From NCBI GenBank assembly GCA_026627065.1, contig JAPNUO010000009.1, positions 32,559-96,558 on the forward strand: a stretch of 64,000 nt of DNA, in the 5' to 3' direction. Every line of letters begins with the position of its first letter. Within the stretch, counting starts at the first letter, position 1. A program made the position numbers and the translations under genes. A model generated the notes under the pieces. It searched no databases. It saw only the letters and a program-made list of their open reading frames with translations, and was not told where the DNA came from. This stretch comes from Bacillota bacterium. GTDB taxonomy: Bacteria; Bacillota; Sulfobacillia; Sulfobacillales; Sulfobacillaceae. Of this stretch, positions 53,393 to 62,369 are shown piece by piece.

Positions 53393-55438
53393 ATGGCAAC
53401 GACATCGGTCACGGAGCTTGGGCGTGTGCTGTCTTGGTATCAGCAAATGTGGGATATCCGCGTTTTTGAAGAAACCGTTAGTGACTTGCTGGGACAAAAC
53501 CTTATCCGTGGGGCCAGTCACTTGTCGGCGGGTCAAGAAGCGGTTGCGGTAGGAGTCATGGCTGCGCTTGCTCCACAAGATCTCATTACGAGCACGCATC
53601 GAGGACATGGGCATTGCTACGCACGAGGAATGGTGCCGAGCCAACAAGCAGCCAAGGATCGGCAAGATCATCTCAACCGGATGCTGGCTGAGGTGTGCGG
53701 GAAAGAGACCGGTTATTGTCGTGGGCGCGGCGGTTCCATGCACATCGCCGATGTGGATGGCGGAAATCTCGGGGCGACAGGTATTGTGGGAGGCAATTTG
53801 CCCATTGCCGTGGGCGCCGCCCTCGCTAGTCAATTGCTCGGAAAAGGCCAAGTGGTCGTCTCGTTTTTTGGCGACGGTGCCGTAAACGAAGGAGTCTTTC
53901 ACGAATCGCTCAATTTGGCATCGATTTGGCGCCTCCCCGTGGTCTTTGTTTGCGAAAATAATTTATACGCCATGTCAGTGCCCTGGTCGTACGCGTCTTC
54001 GGTGCCCAATGCCGCCGACCGGGCGGCCAGTTACCAGATGCCTGGCCTGATTGTTGACGGGATGGACGTGGAGGCTGTTTACGAGGCGGCAAAACAAGCC
54101 ATTGACCGTGCTCGACGTGGGGAGGGACCGAGCCTCATCGAAGCCAAAACTTATCGTTGGTACGGTCATTCGCGAAGTGATCCGCGCGCGTACCGTTCGC
54201 GCGAAGAGGAAAGGCAATGGAAGGAGCGAGATCCGATTATCACCCTGCGGACTAAGCTCTTAGATCGCGGCGCAACGGTAAAAGATGTTGATCAATGCGA
54301 GCAACGCGCCAGGGAGGCGCTTGAGCGTGCCACAAGGTTTGCGCTGTACGAAAGTCCCGATCCCGCGCCCGAAGATCTCCTCGCGGATCTGTATGCTCCA
54401 AGCCATAACGATGGAGGACTGTCGGAATCGGAAGCCCGTGTAAAGGCCCAAGACCCTTCGTGTCGCCAGATTGCGTATTGGCAAGCGATTAACGAGGCAT
54501 TGGCTGAAGAGATGACTCAGGATCCGACGGTCATTTTGATGGGAGAAGATATTGGGGTGTACGGCGGAGCCTATGGAGCCACGCGGGGATTGTTAGATCG
54601 GTTTGGGCCTGATCGCGTGCGCGATACGCCGATTTCTGAAGCGGCGATAGCTGGAGCAGCGGTGGGCGCGGCCATGAATGGGCTTCGTCCTGTGATGGAA
54701 ATCATGTACGTGGATTTTACGCCCCTGGCGATGGATCAGCTCGCCAACCAAGGAGCGAAAAATCGTTACATGTTTGGCGGCAAAACGAAGGTGCCGATGG
54801 TGGTGCGCACTGAAGGTGGAGCGGGACGAGGGATTGCTGCCCAACATTCCCAAAGTCTCGAAGCATTATGGACACATTTTCCGGGGTTATACGTGGTCAT
54901 GCCCTCCACTCCTTTTGATGCTAAGGGACTCCTGAAAGCCGCCATCCGTGACGATAATCCGGTGATGTTCATTGAGCACAAACTTCTTTATGGGGTCAAA
55001 GGGCCGGTGCCGGAAGGTGATTATGTGATTCCGCTAGGCGTCGCCGATGTCAAGCGGGAAGGCACGGACGTCACAGTCATTACTTACTCCCGAATGGTGC
55101 AAAAGTCACTTGAGGCAGCCGAAAGACTACAAGCCGATGACGGGATTAGCGTGGAAGTCGTGGATCTTCGCACGTTAAAGCCCTTGGATCGAAAAGCCAT
55201 ACGCCAGTCCGTAGAGAAAACAGGGCGATGCGTGGTGGTGTCAGAAGGGTACACGACGTCTGGTTTTGCCGCAGAGATCATGGCAACGGTGATCGAAGAA
55301 GCGTTTTTTGCCCTCGATCGTCCCGTAGTGCGGGTTGCCGCCAAGGACGTACCCGTGCCGATGGCGGAGCCCCTGGAGCGTGCGGCTATCCCTCAAGTGA
55401 GCGACATTGTCGCAGCGATTCGGGGAGTGATGACATGA
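53393..55438 (+). CDS. 2-oxoacid dehydrogenase E1, alpha and beta subunits fused
   Basis: Residues 1 to about 340 are an E1-alpha with the thiamine diphosphate motif from GDGAVNEG (160-167) to CENN (187-190). Residues about 355-681 are an E1-beta with MGEDIGVYGGAYGATRGL, MYVDFTPLAMDQLANQ and VVSEGYTTSGFAAEI. The two are normally separate genes in PDH, acetoin and branched-chain complexes. The complex decarboxylates a 2-oxoacid or acetoin and passes the acyl group to E2, encoded next with a four-base overlap. No E3 gene is nearby, so it must be shared. Acetoin, pyruvate and other 2-oxoacids are all possible. Confidence 0.92.
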   Translation: MATTSVTELGRVLSWYQQMWDIRVFEETVSDLLGQNLIRGASHLSAGQEAVAVGVMAALAPQDLITSTHRGHGHCYARGMVPSQQAAKDRQDHLNRMLAEVCGKETGYCRGRGGSMHIADVDGGNLGATGIVGGNLPIAVGAALASQLLGKGQVVVSFFGDGAVNEGVFHESLNLASIWRLPVVFVCENNLYAMSVPWSYASSVPNAADRAASYQMPGLIVDGMDVEAVYEAAKQAIDRARRGEGPSLIEAKTYRWYGHSRSDPRAYRSREEERQWKERDPIITLRTKLLDRGATVKDVDQCEQRAREALERATRFALYESPDPAPEDLLADLYAPSHNDGGLSESEARVKAQDPSCRQIAYWQAINEALAEEMTQDPTVILMGEDIGVYGGAYGATRGLLDRFGPDRVRDTPISEAAIAGAAVGAAMNGLRPVMEIMYVDFTPLAMDQLANQGAKNRYMFGGKTKVPMVVRTEGGAGRGIAAQHSQSLEALWTHFPGLYVVMPSTPFDAKGLLKAAIRDDNPVMFIEHKLLYGVKGPVPEGDYVIPLGVADVKREGTDVTVITYSRMVQKSLEAAERLQADDGISVEVVDLRTLKPLDRKAIRQSVEKTGRCVVVSEGYTTSGFAAEIMATVIEEAFFALDRPVVRVAAKDVPVPMAEPLERAAIPQVSDIVAAIRGVMT

Positions 55439-56640
55439 ATTACAAAGTGGTTATGCCTGCTCTAGGTGAAACAATGGATGAAGGCACCATTGTGGCGTGG
55501 CATAAACGGCCTGGTGACTGGGTCGACAAAGGCGACGTGTTGATGGAAGTAATGACCGACAAAGCGACGTTCGAGGTAGAGGCCAAGGACTCAGGATATC
55601 TAAGAACGATATTGGCTGGAGTGGACAACGTCGTGCCAGTAGGCGAGGTCATCGCATGGTTGGCGGATACCATGGACGAACCGGTGGACGAAGAAGAGGT
55701 TCAATCGGCTTCTTCTCACGCGTCTTTCCGTCCTAGCGAAGAATCGAGCCAGGCGGTGTTAGCGAGTGAATCTCGGGGGAATCTCGCAGATGCACGCGCG
55801 TTGTCAGCAATTCGCGTAAGTCCGAGGGCGCGGCGGCTTCTGAACCAACACGGGTTATCTCTTGAGGAAGTGGCTCAACAGTTTTCCGGGGACATTCTCG
55901 AAGCCAGCGATGTTGAAGCATTTTTAAGGGCCCGGGAAGAGAGGGCCACGGAGTCAGGTCACAACGTAGGACAACAAACAATCAAGGTCGAAGGCCTTCG
56001 CAAGATTATTGCGGACCGCATGACTCAGGCGGCGCAGATTCCCCAGGTGACCTTATATGCTGATACCTCTGTAGAGACGCTGATGGGGCGGCATCGGTTG
56101 CTGAAAGTGCGTTATGCCGAGATTACCCTGAGCGATTGGATTGTCAAGGCGGTAGCGACCATTTTGGTTAAACGCCCTGACGTCAATGCCCGCTACGAGG
56201 GTACGCATATCGAGTCGTATCAAAGCGCCAACGTAGGTCTGGCTGTCGATACTCCTCACGGATTAATGGTCCCCGTAATTCATCATGCCGAAACGCTGAC
56301 GCTGGCCGAAATCGCTCGCGAACGCCGACGACTGATCGAGCTGGCTCAAGCCCGGCGGCTTGGTTCCGGAGAGCTTTCCATGGGCACCTTCACCGTCTCC
56401 AATCTCGGAAATTATGGCATTGACCGCTTTGATCCCATTGTGAATGTGCCTGAAGTGGCGATCCTGGGTGTGGGGCGTCTCAAATCCGTAGTGGTTCTCA
56501 AGCCTCATGGCTTTTTGGTGGAGCAGCAATTACCATTGAGCCTTACGTTTGATCATCGAGCTCTCGACGGCGGGCCAGCGGCAACCTTTTTGAATGAAGT
56601 GTGCCGCCTTTTAGCCGAACCACCGGAAGATTGGGTGTAA
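55435..56640 (+). CDS. dihydrolipoamide acyltransferase (E2)
   Basis: The 401-residue protein has one lipoyl domain (about 1-80, Lys 43 in MTDKATFEVEA), a peripheral-subunit-binding domain (RVSPRARRLLNQHGLSLEEV) and a catalytic domain ending with LTFDHRALDGGPAATFL, which holds the active His and Asp. It transfers the acyl group to CoA. Start overlaps the E1 stop as ATGA. A single lipoyl domain is usual for such non-PDH complexes. Confidence 0.94.
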   Translation: MNYKVVMPALGETMDEGTIVAWHKRPGDWVDKGDVLMEVMTDKATFEVEAKDSGYLRTILAGVDNVVPVGEVIAWLADTMDEPVDEEEVQSASSHASFRPSEESSQAVLASESRGNLADARALSAIRVSPRARRLLNQHGLSLEEVAQQFSGDILEASDVEAFLRAREERATESGHNVGQQTIKVEGLRKIIADRMTQAAQIPQVTLYADTSVETLMGRHRLLKVRYAEITLSDWIVKAVATILVKRPDVNARYEGTHIESYQSANVGLAVDTPHGLMVPVIHHAETLTLAEIARERRRLIELAQARRLGSGELSMGTFTVSNLGNYGIDRFDPIVNVPEVAILGVGRLKSVVVLKPHGFLVEQQLPLSLTFDHRALDGGPAATFLNEVCRLLAEPPEDWV

Positions 56641-56660
56641 CGGGGAGAAGGAGGATAGCG

Positions 56661-57431
56661 ATGAGCGCGACCAAGGATATACCAGCGGTCGAGCTGGTGG
56701 GCATAGAAAAGAGGTTTGGAGCTATCCAAGTTTTGCACGGTGTTTCCTTTGCCATTTACCCCGGAGAAGTCGTGGGATTGGTCGGAGACAACGGTGCCGG
56801 CAAGTCCACGACGGTGCGAATTATGTCCGGTGCGTTGCAACCCGATCGCGGGGAACTTTACATTGAGGGACGCAAAGTGCGTTTTGACTCCCCCATTGCT
56901 GCGCGCCGGGAAGGCATCGAAACCGTGTATCAAGATCTAGCACTGGCTCCGCATCTTTCCGTGAAGGCGAACTTGTTTCTAAATCGCGAACTGTTTAAGC
57001 CGGGTCTCCTGGGGAAGCTGGGTTTTTTGGACGAAAAGCGGATGGGTGAGGAAGCCGTAAAGAAGCTAGACCTTTTACACATCAAGATTAAGTCCATGGA
57101 TCAACTGATCCAAGAGCTATCGGGAGGCCAAAGGCAGGCCATTGCGGTGGCGCGGGCGGCATCGTGGGGCAGTCGGCTGGTGATCTTAGATGAACCAACA
57201 GCGGCATTGGGGGTAGAGGAGTCCAAGATGGTGCTCGATTTGATCCGCCGTGTCCGCGACAGCGGGGTTCCAGTGCTGCTTATTAGCCATACGATGCCTC
57301 ACGTGTTTGAGGTAACTGATCGAATTGTGGTGCTGCGGCAAGGTCGTGTGGTGGCGACAGCGGTGACTAAAGAATGTACGTTGGAAGAGGTCATCATGTG
57401 GATTACCGGTGCTGCGGTGCACGCGGGATAG
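56661..57431 (+). CDS. sugar ABC transporter ATPase (single-domain RbsA/XylG type)
   Basis: The 256-residue protein has Walker A GDNGAGKST, signature LSGGQRQAIAVARA, Walker B RLVILDEPTAALG and a switch His in LLISHTMPH. RbsA-type ATPases are usually a tandem of two domains; this is a single domain, as in FrcA-like importers. AGGAGGA precedes the ATG at 56661. It forms an importer with the next two genes. Confidence 0.94.
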   Translation: MSATKDIPAVELVGIEKRFGAIQVLHGVSFAIYPGEVVGLVGDNGAGKSTTVRIMSGALQPDRGELYIEGRKVRFDSPIAARREGIETVYQDLALAPHLSVKANLFLNRELFKPGLLGKLGFLDEKRMGEEAVKKLDLLHIKIKSMDQLIQELSGGQRQAIAVARAASWGSRLVILDEPTAALGVEESKMVLDLIRRVRDSGVPVLLISHTMPHVFEVTDRIVVLRQGRVVATAVTKECTLEEVIMWITGAAVHAG

Positions 57432-57441
57432 GAGGCGAATC

Positions 57442-58467
57442 ATGGCAAAGCAACCACTTGAAGCAAAACCGGAGACGAGCGCGACAGTGAGCGCGTCTGA
57501 GTCGACTTCGCCAAGCTTTGTTGACCGCATTCGCGGATATTGGTTGGTTGGCGTTCTTATTGTCATGATCATAGTTTTCGGAATTTTAGCGCCAGGATTC
57601 CTGTCGCTGCAGAACTGGGTGAGCACGTCAGTTTATGCAACGGAGACCCTCCTCTTAGCCATTGGGGAAACCTTTGTCATTGCGACCGGTGGGATTGACC
57701 TGTCGGTCGGATCGTCCCTCGGTCTTAGTGCAATCACGGGGTCAATGGTGATGGCGGGTCTGGTCGACCACGCGGCTCTCAGCATTATTTTGGGGACCGC
57801 TGTGGCACTGGCCACGGGGGCGCTGGTTGGATTGGCTAATGGCCTCATCATTACCAAACTTCGCATTACGCCCTTTATTACTACATTGGGGATGTTGGGG
57901 ATTGCCCAAGGGTTAGGATTCCTCCTAAGCGGCGGCAATGATATTACCAACATTCCCACAGCGCTCAGCAATTTTGGAGGATATGTCTTTGCAAATTTTT
58001 TGGGCATGCCAGTTTTGGTGACCGCAGTGATTGCAGTCATCAGCGGCGTTTTCTTAGCCAAAACCAGATTTGGCCGCCGCACTTATGCGATTGGCAGCAA
58101 TCGCGAAGCCGCACGGGTGGCAGGCATTCCTATTGACCGCCACTTGATCAAAATCTACACCCTAACGGGATTGCTGGCTGGTGTGGGCGGCGTTTTAAAT
58201 GTGGCCCGATTTGCCATCGGATCGCCGACTGCAGGCCAAAACGACGAACTTAACGCGATTGCGGCGGTTGTGATCGGCGGGGCCAGTCTCTTTGGAGGGG
58301 AGGGGACAATCTTCGGCACAACCATCGGAGCGATAATCGTGTCCATGCTGGTGACGGCGTTAGTGATTTTAAACGTTCCGGCGTATTGGCAGATTGTGGC
58401 GACTGGCGCGATTATCATTCTCGCGGTATACGTCGACCAATTGCAGCGCAAGCGGAGCGAACGATAG
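57442..58467 (+). CDS. sugar ABC transporter permease (RbsC type)
   Basis: The 341-residue membrane protein has about ten helices and RbsC landmarks: ATGGIDLSVGSSLGLSAITG, RFGRRTYAIGSNREAARVAG and the AAVVIGGASLFGGEGT segment. AGGAGG precedes the ATG at 57442. The importer class carries monosaccharides, polyols and inositol. Confidence 0.94.
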   Translation: MAKQPLEAKPETSATVSASESTSPSFVDRIRGYWLVGVLIVMIIVFGILAPGFLSLQNWVSTSVYATETLLLAIGETFVIATGGIDLSVGSSLGLSAITGSMVMAGLVDHAALSIILGTAVALATGALVGLANGLIITKLRITPFITTLGMLGIAQGLGFLLSGGNDITNIPTALSNFGGYVFANFLGMPVLVTAVIAVISGVFLAKTRFGRRTYAIGSNREAARVAGIPIDRHLIKIYTLTGLLAGVGGVLNVARFAIGSPTAGQNDELNAIAAVVIGGASLFGGEGTIFGTTIGAIIVSMLVTALVILNVPAYWQIVATGAIIILAVYVDQLQRKRSER

Positions 58468-58529
58468 ATCCTTCCGAGCCCATGACGTGGTGGAGAGGTC
58501 ATGCCAAGATTGAGAAAGGATGGGTTAAG

Positions 58530-59537
58530 ATGAAATTAGGACGTCTCATTGGCAGCGCGATTTCGTTATTGGGAGCGGCTGCCATGACCATAGGCGTGGC
58601 GGGTTGGCGAGCCCCTGTGGCCCAGCCCCAGGTCAAGGCTAAGCAACACTTTACGATTGGGTTTATTCCGGGGATTACCACCGACCCGTTTTATGTGTCG
58701 ATGCAGTTAGGGGCTGAAGCAGAGGCTAAGAAATTAGGGGTGACCCTAGATTGGACGGGAAACTCGCAGTGGAATTACTCACTTCAAGACCCTTACATTT
58801 ATGGCTTGATTGCCAAGCACGTTAACTTTTTGATTGTCGCGCCCGATGACTTGCATGCCAGCATTCCTGCTCTGGAAAAGGCCATCGCAGCGGGGATTCC
58901 TGTGGGAACGGTTGATACCACCGTCAGCGACCAAAAGATCCTCAAATTTATGATTACGTCCAACAATATTTTAGGCGGGGAGTTTGCTGCGCGGTGGGTT
59001 GCCCAAAAGATTGGCTACAAAGGACAAGTGGCCGTCATCAACGACGAACCAGGCATTTCGACCACGGATTTGCGGAACGAAGGGTTTTTGACCCAAATTA
59101 AGAAGTACCCGCACATTCAAGTGGTGGCCGATGAAATGACAAACGACGAGCCGTCGGTTGCGGAAGCAGATGTCAACAGTATTATGCTGGCGCATCCGGA
59201 TGTGAAGGCCATTTATGCGGTGAACACGCAAGCAGGGACAGGTGCCGCGGATGCATTGATACACCTACATCGCGAGCAAAATCTTGCCCATCCCACGAAA
59301 AATGGGGTTTGGCTAATTGCTTACGACGCCGAGCCGCCTGAGGTAACGGACCTGAACAATGGATCCATTCAGGCACTGATCGTGCAAAAGCCCTACTTGG
59401 AGGGCGAGATGGCGGTGCAGTACGCCTACGACTATCTCACCGGTCACAAGAACCTGATCAAGCACTACAACTACCTGACCAATATTTTGGTGACCAAGGC
59501 CAACGAAAAGTCTGAGTCTCAGTGGTTTTACAAGTAA
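58530..59537 (+). CDS. sugar ABC transporter substrate-binding protein (RbsB type)
   Basis: A signal sequence occupies the first 27-30 residues, without a lipobox Cys, and a periplasmic-binding type I domain follows (FTIGFIPGITTDPFYVSMQLG, NNILGGEFAARWVAQ, LIAYDAEPPEV). Without a lipid anchor it may stay attached by its uncleaved N-terminal helix; this is odd for a cell without an outer membrane. Start ATG 58530. It binds a monosaccharide-sized ligand. Confidence 0.9.
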   Translation: MKLGRLIGSAISLLGAAAMTIGVAGWRAPVAQPQVKAKQHFTIGFIPGITTDPFYVSMQLGAEAEAKKLGVTLDWTGNSQWNYSLQDPYIYGLIAKHVNFLIVAPDDLHASIPALEKAIAAGIPVGTVDTTVSDQKILKFMITSNNILGGEFAARWVAQKIGYKGQVAVINDEPGISTTDLRNEGFLTQIKKYPHIQVVADEMTNDEPSVAEADVNSIMLAHPDVKAIYAVNTQAGTGAADALIHLHREQNLAHPTKNGVWLIAYDAEPPEVTDLNNGSIQALIVQKPYLEGEMAVQYAYDYLTGHKNLIKHYNYLTNILVTKANEKSESQWFYK

Positions 59538-59610
59538 TCTTTTGAAATGGCACGCGGTGGCTCCGGCTCTTCGGGGTCACGCGTGCCGAGCTATTGAAGG
59601 AGATGTCATC

Positions 59611-60822
59611 GTGGCTTACGTAGTGGGACTGAATAGTGGATCCTCATTGGATAGCGTCGACGCTGTTTTGCTGGATATGGAGATGGATCGCGAGGGTTGG
59701 CCCCGGTTAAATCGCGTTGTCGCCTATCAAGAATTTCCCTGGCCGGAGGTCGTCCATGGGCAAGTTTTGCGGGCGATCAACCTCGACATGAGTATTGACG
59801 AGTTTTGCCGGTTAAATTTTGTGGTAGGGGCTACCTTTGCTCGGCATGTACTGGAATTGCTGTCGACGTCCGGGGTGCAGCCTCAGCAGGTTGCGGTCAT
59901 CGGCGTGGACGGGCAGACGATATATCAAGAGCCGCCCGAACCGGAGCGCTGGCAAGGCAATGAATGGGTTGATCCGGTGTCGGCCCTTCTCGACAAACGG
60001 CTCGGCGCGACGCTACAGATTGGCGAAGGTGCGGTAATTGCGGCGTTAACTGGCATTCGTACGGTGACCCATTTTCGTCCTGCGGATATGGCGCTCGGCG
60101 GCACCGGAGCACCCATTGAACAATTTTTAGACTATGTTCATTACCGACATCAGGCGCCCTTGATCACTTTAAATATCGGCGGCATTGCCAACATTCACGC
60201 GATCCATCCGGATCGCGGCAAGATCATGGCTTTTGACACCGGTCCTGGCAACATTCTCATGGACCGTTTGGCTCAAGAATATTTTGGCGTGCCTTATGAC
60301 CGCGATGGCACTATTGCGCGCAAGGGTCATGTGCAAGCGAAGGTTTTAGAGTTTTTATTAGACCATCCCTTCCTCAAGCGCAAGCCCCCGCGCAGCGCTT
60401 GGCGCGAAGACTTTAGCGAGGCTTATCTGCGGGAAGTTCTGTCGCGGTTTCCTACAGTACCGAAGGAAGACATGATGGCGACGTTCGCCGAATTTACTGT
60501 GCGAGCTATTGTCCTCGCGCTTCAGCAAGTTCCATTTCTTGATGATGTGCGTTATTTGGTAGGCAATGGCGGCGGCGTGCTGAATGCATACCTGCGGGAA
60601 CGGCTAGAGTCATTATTGCCCCCTAGCCTGACCTTTGCGCTGTCGGATGCTTTTGGAATCCCCGCAAAAGCAAACGAGGCGGCCAAATTTGGAACGCTGG
60701 GCTACGCACACATTATGGGTGTACCAGGCAATATTCCGCATGCCAGTGGAGCCAAGACTGAGACGATATTGGGGAAACTTCACAATCCTCCCTCGATTGA
60801 CTGGAAAGGAGAGGGTAAATGA
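59611..60822 (+). CDS. anmK: anhydro-sugar kinase (AnmK family)
   Basis: The 403-residue protein has the AnmK fold: VGLNSGSSLDSVDAVL for GTMSGTSLDGID, FRPADMALGGTGAPI with the catalytic Asp, LNIGGIANIHAI, and AFDTGPGNILMD. AnmK opens the 1,6-anhydro ring of anhydro-N-acetylmuramic acid and phosphorylates it; levoglucosan kinase is a relative. The first motif differs from the standard. No MurQ etherase or NagA is in the operon, so another anhydro-sugar is likely. GTG at 59611 follows AAGGAG at eight bases. Confidence 0.88.
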   Translation: MAYVVGLNSGSSLDSVDAVLLDMEMDREGWPRLNRVVAYQEFPWPEVVHGQVLRAINLDMSIDEFCRLNFVVGATFARHVLELLSTSGVQPQQVAVIGVDGQTIYQEPPEPERWQGNEWVDPVSALLDKRLGATLQIGEGAVIAALTGIRTVTHFRPADMALGGTGAPIEQFLDYVHYRHQAPLITLNIGGIANIHAIHPDRGKIMAFDTGPGNILMDRLAQEYFGVPYDRDGTIARKGHVQAKVLEFLLDHPFLKRKPPRSAWREDFSEAYLREVLSRFPTVPKEDMMATFAEFTVRAIVLALQQVPFLDDVRYLVGNGGGVLNAYLRERLESLLPPSLTFALSDAFGIPAKANEAAKFGTLGYAHIMGVPGNIPHASGAKTETILGKLHNPPSIDWKGEGK

Positions 60823-61634
60823 TGACAATGGAGGAAGCGCTGAGACAGCTTGGAGTGACCGACAGCACGCTCACGGCGGAAGAGCGTCGTCGACTTGATG
60901 AAGATGGCTATCTTATTCTGCCGAATCTCATTGATCCCCCTTGGCTCAAGGCACTGCAGGATCGCTTCGACGAACTGCTGGAAGAAGAAGGGGAACGGGC
61001 GGGGACCGAAGTGCATCAAGAGCCAGGGACGCGTCGACTGTCGGATCTGATGAATAAGGGGGCGGTCTTTGACGGGTGTTATACCCATCCCAAAGTGTTG
61101 GCCGCCGTGGCGCACATTTTGCAGACAGATTTTAAGGTGTCCGCCATGAATGGTCGGGAGCCGATCCGGGGCGGAGGATTTCAGGCGTGGCACGAGGATT
61201 GGAATGAGGCCTTTTTTGACTCGGTGGAACAAAATCAGTGGAACGGCGCCTATCGAGAACCTGATGATCCGTTTTATGTTGCTATTTCGTTGTGGATGCT
61301 GGACGACTTTACGGAAACAAACGGCGCCACACGGGTAGTGCCGGGGAGCCATCGGTGGCGCGCCCCGCAATTTGAAATGGCTGATCGCCGGACGGATCAC
61401 CCGCAACAAGTGCTCTTGACCGGTAAGGCGGGGACGGTGGTGGTAATGAACAGCCATTTGTGGCACGGTGGCACGACGAACGTCAGTGGGGCCCGACGAC
61501 GCGTGTTGCATCCGTACTATGTGGCGCGGCAGTTTGCCCAGCAAGAGGACCAGCGCCGGTTTATTCGTCGCGAGACCTATGAGCGGATTTCTCCGGCCGC
61601 ACGCTATCTATTAGATGTCGAGGGAGCATTTTAA
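60819..61634 (+). CDS. phytanoyl-CoA dioxygenase (PhyH) family Fe(II)/2-oxoglutarate oxygenase
   Basis: The 271-residue protein has the PhyH pattern: FxxDGYLILPNLIDP at the start, WHEDWN giving the HxD iron pair (about residues 125-127), VVPGSHRWRAP, and NSHLWHGG with the distal His, followed by an Arg for oxoglutarate. It should hydroxylate or demethylate a small molecule. It overlaps the anmK stop by four bases, so the two are coupled. An oxygenase in a sugar operon is unusual. Confidence 0.86.
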   Translation: MMTMEEALRQLGVTDSTLTAEERRRLDEDGYLILPNLIDPPWLKALQDRFDELLEEEGERAGTEVHQEPGTRRLSDLMNKGAVFDGCYTHPKVLAAVAHILQTDFKVSAMNGREPIRGGGFQAWHEDWNEAFFDSVEQNQWNGAYREPDDPFYVAISLWMLDDFTETNGATRVVPGSHRWRAPQFEMADRRTDHPQQVLLTGKAGTVVVMNSHLWHGGTTNVSGARRRVLHPYYVARQFAQQEDQRRFIRRETYERISPAARYLLDVEGAF

Positions 61635-61695
61635 CGAAGGCGGAGTCTCCGAGATGGGCAGACACTGCCACAACCCACAGAGGAAGAGGGTCTCC

Positions 61696-62349
61696 ATGCT
61701 GTACATTGATACGGCCAACGTCGATGAAGCGCGGCAAGCCTTACAGCTCGGTATCGTCAGCGGAATCACAACGAACCCTACGCTGATGCGGCGTATTTCG
61801 GATCCGGAGCCCGCCGTGATTGACGCTCTGTTATCGTTAAGCCCGGCACAGCTTTTCATTCAGTTGAGAGGGACTACCCGAAAAGAGCTTGAAGATCACC
61901 GGCAGCGCATCCGTGGCAAATGGCCCAACGCCCCGATCGTGTTTAAACTCGTTCCCACCTGGGAGGCCATGCAGTTTGCTGCGTTGTGGCGAGAACAAGA
62001 AACGTTTCTTATCACCGCCGTAAATAGTGTTCAGCAGGCATACGTCGCAAGAGAAGCTGGTGCCCAATACGTGGCCGTCTACCTTCACCGTTATCGTCTT
62101 CGACATGGAACCTGGCCGCCTCTTACAGAGATTCGTCGAGTGGTGGGGAGCCACGTGCGGATCATGATTGCCTCTTGTCACAGCATGGCCGAGGTGCAAT
62201 GGGCCATGGTGAATGAGGCTGACGATCTGACCTTGCCCCTCAGTTTGCTGCAGCAACTTTTGGTCAACACCGACAGCGCGGAAGATATTGCCCGTTTTAA
62301 TCGCGACGGCATCAAGGCCGGATCGCATTCTCCAGAAAGAAACCCGTAA
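61696..62349 (+). CDS. transaldolase-family aldolase (fructose-6-phosphate aldolase/TalC-like)
   Basis: The 217-residue protein has the small transaldolase pattern: MLYIDTANVDEARQALQLGI, GITTNPTLM, and VFKLVPTWEAMQFAALW with the Schiff-base Lys. Usual small members retain QAxxAAxAGA and FVGRIDD; here the equivalents read QAYVAREAGAQYVAVYLHR, so the phosphate site may differ. It would cleave a ketose (phosphate). ATG at 61696 has GAGGG upstream. Confidence 0.86.
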   Translation: MLYIDTANVDEARQALQLGIVSGITTNPTLMRRISDPEPAVIDALLSLSPAQLFIQLRGTTRKELEDHRQRIRGKWPNAPIVFKLVPTWEAMQFAALWREQETFLITAVNSVQQAYVAREAGAQYVAVYLHRYRLRHGTWPPLTEIRRVVGSHVRIMIASCHSMAEVQWAMVNEADDLTLPLSLLQQLLVNTDSAEDIARFNRDGIKAGSHSPERNP

Positions 62350-62369
62350 AGAGGAGGAGAAGGTGTCCC

